From Chinchilla lanigera (taxonomy: Eukaryota; Chordata; Mammalia; Rodentia; Chinchillidae), in the NCBI RefSeq assembly GCF_000276665.1, contig NW_004955416.1:800173-864172 (forward strand): DNA of 64,000 bases. Reading direction: 5' to 3'. The stretch's first letter is position 1. Each line of letters starts with the position of its first letter. The notes under the pieces are model-generated. The model saw only the letters and a program-made list of their open reading frames with translations. It was not told where the DNA came from and ran no database searches. A program made the position numbers and the translations under genes. Shown here piece by piece: positions 59,805 through 64,000 of the stretch.

Positions 59805-60190
59805 CTGTCTTACTTTTCTTGTTGCTAAAACAAAATACCCAACACCTAAGGTTAAAGTAAGAAAGGTTTACTCAGTTCACACTGTGTAGAGGTTTCAGTC
59901 CATAGACGGCTGGCTCTAAGGCAGAGTGGTGTCACGGAGGGGCAACCGTTCATGGCAGCTGAAGATATCAAAAGCAACAAGAGAGGAGGGGCAAGACTCC
60001 TCTTGTCCCTTATGTTGTATGCAGGCTACCTGACCTTGGGCAGATGTAGAACTCACACCCTTAATCCCAGCACCCTTCATCCCAGCCTTGCATTACAAAT
60101 CCAGTCACACTCTCTAGATTCAGCCACCTCTGAAAAACCTCTATTATCATGAGGCTTTGGGGGATGTCTAGACACAAACCATAACACAAA
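59805..60190 (-). mobile_element. MaLR-type solo LTR, antisense, second copy
   Basis: Same subfamily as 4438-4820: gctgtcttacttttcttgtt at the left, aaggtttactcagttcac, gaggtttcagtccatagac, then gatgtctagacacaaaccat at the right. On the minus strand it starts with tgttatggtttgtgtctag. Confidence 0.72.
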
Positions 60191-60559
60191 CCATTTTCTT
60201 CTTCTTTTATACTTCTTCTTATCCTCAACTGTGAATGTGAGCTAGAATGTGAACTCTGCTTCTTTTTTTCCCTCAACTTCCCCAGGCTCAGTCATCCTAT
60301 CATGGCCCTCTAGTCCTGTAAATTCTGCCTCTGTAATTTCTCTCAAATGTATCCCCTCCAGTTCTTTGTACCATTACCATTATAATTCATGCCGACCTGA
60401 GCACAGAGGAACCTGTCCCGCCGTACTCATCAGTCTCCTTCCTGTTATAAAGGGTTCCCTGTTCTCTCCATACCAGATCAGTACTAACTCTCTCAGCATC
60501 AAGGGCATGTTCTCCTGATTATGATCATCTACCTAACTTTTAAACCTCCTTTTTTACTG

Positions 60560-60830
60560 CTGCCACCCGCCTATCCACCTGATGGACCGACAGGCCACTG
60601 TTTCCTGGGCCAGCATGTTTTAGCTGTCAGGCACTGACCATGCTGCTCCCTGAGTGTATCACCTCTCTGGAAGCATGACTCTTCAAAGCTTATCTTTAAC
60701 ATTACCTCCTCCAAGAAGCCTTTCCTGATCTCCATAGGAGGTGAGTTTCCCTTTTGGAAGCTCTTTTTCTCCCTGCCTTATTTTACTTAATTAAAAGACA
60801 TGATCTCTGTCTGTGTATACTTTGCTTGAA
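60560..60830 (+). mobile_element. L2 LINE 3'-end relic
   Basis: The stretch acattacctcctccaagaag followed by cctttcctgatctcc is the characteristic L2 3' region. Boundaries are approximate. Confidence 0.55.
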
Positions 60831-61519
60831 AGAGTATACATTTTTTTGAAAGAAGCAAACAACATTCTTCGTCAAAATCCAAAATGACCTTTATATTTTA
60901 GAGATAAAAGAAACATTAAGTTAAAATGGATGTTCCCCTTAACGGGCCCATTTGCTACTTTCTTGTATTATAAAATTGTACTATAGGGAATATGCTTTTC
61001 AAAAAGAAAAAACAACCTGAAAATAGAAGAGGGAGACTAAACATTTTAGCTTAAAGTTTAGTTCAATATGGTTGTGCCAGGCCAACAAAAGTGAGTAGGC
61101 ACTCCTGCGCATTTTCATTGGAATTTGGACAATCCAGGTAGAAGCATAACTAGACTCCTTTACCTTCAAACCTATGTCAGCCGTTCCACTAAGCATCTTA
61201 AAAAACTCTTGATCTTGATGGTGAAGGTGGGCAAGAGGAATAAACTTCATTCTGCCTTGATCTGATTTGTCTGTTACATAGTCTACTTACATAAACTATG
61301 AATTCTTCAAATTCACTCCAAACACAAAATATCCTCTCTTTACTGCTATAATAATTTTGCCTTAATTCTGGAATATGATTATTTGAGTAGAAAGTGAAAC
61401 AGACTATTAGAGGATACTCTGAAACTGGTGGAAGAAAATGGAGCTTAGTAAAACTATGATTAATACATAGGAGGCTGTGATGAAAAATGCACAGATGGAA
61501 TAGAAAAGAGTTGATTAGG

Positions 61520-61635
61520 TGCCCAGCAACTTTTTTTTCTTTTCTTTTTTTTTTTTTTTGGTACCAGGAATTGAAGTAAGGACCTTGCACTTGCCAGGTA
61601 GGTGCTTATGCCACTGAACTATATCCCCAGCCCAA
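61520..61635 (-). mobile_element. ID SINE, antisense
   Basis: Long T-rich left part, then ggtaccaggaattgaagtaa, cttgccaggtaggtgcttat and gaactatatccccagccc. The flanking 16-nt repeats aaaagagttgattagg (61504-61519) and aaaagagttaattagg (61636-61651) differ at one base. More decayed than the copy at 32092. Confidence 0.92.
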
Positions 61636-62601
61636 AAAAGAGTTAATTAGGAACCTGGCTTGTGAGTCCCAGCCAACACAGTCATCGCAAGGTCTGTAAT
61701 CCAGTTAGGACAAGGGGAATTCCAGGAGAACAGAAATCATTCAAATATTAAGCTATGTAGATTGGAACAGGACAGTAAGCAGCTGTGATGGGATAAGGAA
61801 GAAAAACACATGGGAATATAATAATGACATCGTGTCAATATATTTTGAGGTAAATTCTTATACTTAAAATAACTGACATGATTTTATATTTGCTTCAATC
61901 CCTTCTAGAGATCCTTAACCAGGGCAGTTGAATTTATTAGCTTGGAATCACAAACAGAAAGGAGAAGGATCATGACTGTAATACAAATATGAGTGCATTA
62001 GTATTGCAACAAATTCTTGGTGGACACGGTATCTTTGCAAGAAAGTAGTCCACTTATTCTGTGCAATGTTCAGTAATTGTTGTGGGAAAACTAAAAAATT
62101 TGGATAGAGCAGGAATTCATTACAAACAGAGGGGGACCTGTGTTGAGAAAAATAGGGTTGGTGGGGCCACTTCTTTTCTCCTGAGAGTTTAGTTACCTTT
62201 TATAGCTCTCTGGTTATTACTGATTTTTTTCAGTCACCCATTCATGCAATATTCTATGGGTCTGGAGGTACATGTGCATTTAGCTCTGTGAAACAGGTGA
62301 GATGACATATTAATACAATTCTTCATTTGTGGGTAGAAGAGGTACAAGGAGGTCACAAGTCCAAACTCATGCAAAGAATTTCTTGCTGGATCTGGGATTA
62401 GCACTCAGTACTTGGTCACTGGATTCTTCTCTTGGTCTTTGTCTGGCCTGGTTCTCCCTGAGGTTTCTCTTGCCAGAAGCAAGTACCTATAGAATCTATC
62501 ATATTTACTGATAGGAAATAATGAAATAAGTCATTTTTCCTTGCATGTATCCATGAATATGTTAGCCTGGACGTAAAAGGCATGGAAAATGTGGGACTCA
62601 C

Positions 62602-62737
62602 TGTTCACAAAGACGGCAAACCTCAGGAAGGACAGGTAGCGCTCCCCTTCGATGGGATTCCAGCCAACATCAGGGTATCCTTTGGCCAGAAGCATGGGGC
62701 AGCTCTGTAGGCCGCAGCCTGCCAAGTAGGTCACCAC
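62602..62737 (-). CDS. RYR3: RYR3 exon E1 (first in window)
   Basis: The exon is 136 nt, phase 0 in and phase 1 out. It encodes 45 residues beginning [20 protein letters not shown] and ending RFAVFVN, plus the first base of a Ser codon. The acceptor AG is at 62739-62738 and the donor GTGAGT starts at 62601. It belongs to the helical-domain scaffold, in the region homologous to the central mutation cluster of RYR1 (malignant hyperthermia/central core) and RYR2 (CPVT). The exon lies about 18.7 kb from E2. An ancient L1 fragment begins only about 20 nt upstream of its acceptor. Confidence 0.96.
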
Positions 62738-64000
62738 CTGCCAAGAACAGTACAAATGTCCATACACACCCATTAGGATGGCCACTATGTCAAAAATAGA
62801 GAAACAGAGCAAAGTGTTAGTGGGCATACGGACAAGCTGGAAGCCTTGGGCACTATTGACGGGGTTATAAAATGGTGCAGACTGTGGAAAACAGCATGGC
62901 GGTTCCTCAATGAATTAAAAATAGAATTACTCAATATGTCAGTAATTTCAGTTCTGGGTATACACACCAAAGAATTAAAAGCAGAGTTTTAGAGACTTGC
63001 TATGAATATGCTGCCATATTCACAGCAGCATTAGTTATAATATCTAAAATGTGGAAGCATCCTGAGTGTCTGTCAATGGATGAATGGATAAGTAAATGCG
63101 ATATATACATACAATTAAACATTATTCAGGCTTAAAAAGGAAGGAGATTCTGACATATGTTACATCGTGGGTGAACCTTCAAGACATATTCTAAGTAAAA
63201 TAAGCCAGTCATAAAAAAGACAGATACTATGTGATTCTACTTTTATGAGGTACTTAAGAGTAGTCAAATTCATAAAGACAGTAAAATGGTAGTTTCCAGG
63301 GGCTATGATGGTTTTATAAAGTGGAAAGAGGTTTGCAGTTCTATAACATGTAAAGTGTTATGGAGACGGATGGTGACATGGTTGCACGATATTGTAAAAA
63401 TGTTCAGTAACGCTGATTGTACACGTAAAGATGATCAAGAGGGTAGATTTTGTATTGTGCATTTTATTATAATAAAAATCAGAAAAAATAAGCCACATAT
63501 ATATATTTTTAAGACAAAAAGCATCCAAACTTTTAACATAATAGCGAGGAAGACATACTTCTGGGAAATGAAGGGCTTTCATTTCTCTGAAGGTAGAGCA
63601 AGCCTAAGACTTTGGATAAAATTAATTCAGTAGATCTGTAACCAGAACTTCTAAACCATTTTTGTTTCCCTGTAATCAACAAAATTGACTTTCACTGTCA
63701 GGTAGGAGTACATTGACAGTTCCAAGGTTTTTCTGGTTCAGGCAACAGGTTAGAAATCAGCCTTCCGAGGGTACATCTGGAGGAATAATGGTAGAAGAGA
63801 AGAGCCCTGTACGGGGCCTGCGCTGGCCGTGCTCATTTGGTAATGCCATTGTGAGGCCAGGATGTTCAGTGGTTGATCGACTGAGTAGGTGCTTATGCAG
63901 TAAGGGCCCCAACTCTGCTTTGCCTCGAGAAGACCTGTCCAAAGCCTTGATACCAAGACGTTCAGGCTGGGTGACCAGAAACATAGGCTGTTAAAAAGGA
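62738..64000 (-). other. RYR3 intron 5' of E1 (partial)
   Basis: An ancient L1 3' end covers about 62757-63495. The last 250 bp (63750-64000) are CpG-richer and unexplained. The preceding RYR3 exon is not reached. Confidence 0.8.
62757..63495 (+). mobile_element. Ancient L1 3' end (L1M-type)
   Basis: Begins with cccattaggatggccac, passes ggcggttcctcaatgaatta, gtaatttcagttctgggtat and the tggatgaatggataagtaaa block, and ends in attttattataataaaaatc. Diverged more than the other L1s. It is antisense to RYR3 and stops about 20 nt short of the E1 splice acceptor. Confidence 0.8.

Larger units (their letters stand above)
43922..62601 (-). other. RYR3 intron E1-E2 (18.7 kb, repeat-rich)
   Basis: By far the longest intron here. 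In order it holds a hAT-like element (44366-44574), an old LTR (45040-45490), a B1 (46136-46257), a miniature hAT (48163-48243), an ancient repeat (48740-49220), a mariner remnant (49588-50110), an L1 cluster (about 50150-58190), two copies of an unidentified repeat, an ATC/ACC tract (58790-59160), an LTR (59805-60190), an L2 relic (about 60560-60830) and an ID (61520-61635). No host exon was found in it. Confidence 0.85.
9308..62737 (-). other. RYR3: RYR3 gene, internal part (21 coding exons)
   Basis: Ryanodine receptors are homotetrameric Ca2+-release channels of the endoplasmic/sarcoplasmic reticulum. RYR3 is the broadly expressed paralogue (brain, smooth muscle, diaphragm). Translating the 21 exons gives one open frame of about 856 codons, roughly a sixth of the ~4,870-residue protein, all in the large cytosolic shell N-terminal to the pore. 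The peptide agrees better with what I remember of RYR3 than of RYR1 or RYR2. Examples are [20 protein letters not shown] in E1, [20 protein letters not shown] in E2, [20 protein letters not shown] in E7 and [20 protein letters not shown] in E21. All 20 internal junctions keep phase, so the gene looks functional. The paralogue call rests on remembered family sequence; an alignment to RYR1/2/3 would settle it. The gene enters beyond 64000 and continues below position 1. Confidence 0.93.

Overview
This window is mammalian nuclear DNA: large GT-AG introns, few CpGs and dense LINE/SINE content. The lineage looks like a rodent outside the mouse/rat group. It carries tRNA-derived ID SINEs (four copies, three or more with clear target-site duplications) beside B1-type 7SL-derived SINEs, rodent-type L1s and MaLR-type LTRs. 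A castorimorph such as beaver is a guess that the sequence alone cannot settle.

The only protein-coding gene supported is the middle part of a ryanodine receptor gene on the minus strand, recognised as RYR3. Twenty-one consecutive coding exons (called E1 to E21 here, in transcript order from 62737 down to 9308) give 2,569 coding bases, about 856 codons. Every internal junction obeys GT-AG, every phase matches and there is no stop, so this is an intact gene segment. E1-E8 encode the helical-domain region paralogous to the central disease cluster of RYR1 and RYR2. E9-E15 encode the RyR3/RyR4 tandem repeat with its phosphorylation loop. E16-E21 continue into the helical scaffold that leads to the channel core. 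The 5' and 3' parts of the gene lie outside the window, so no promoter, start codon, stop codon or poly(A) site of RYR3 is present.

The rest is intron. The first 9.3 kb (the intron 3' of E21) holds an L1 3' end, B1 copies, two MaLR-type LTRs and a possible older LTR. From 9.3 to 43.9 kb the exons are closely spaced, with SINEs, L1 3' ends, MIR/L2 relics and small hAT-like elements between them. The 18.7-kb intron between E1 and E2 (43922-62601) is the repeat sink. It holds a mariner remnant with long inverted arms (49588-50110), an almost complete but decayed L1 with 5' UTR monomers (about 50.15-55.19 kb, with a 115-bp N gap), a scrambled second L1, further L1 3' sequence, an ATC/ACC-rich tract and another LTR. 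All substantial L1s lie antisense to RYR3.

No CRISPR array, operon, rRNA gene or functional tRNA gene was seen. The items most worth a second look are a family of small hAT-like MITEs with 8-bp target duplications, the mariner hairpin, a CpG-rich and probably young ID insertion, an unidentified A/T-rich repeat present three times, and a CpG-rich unexplained segment at the right edge.
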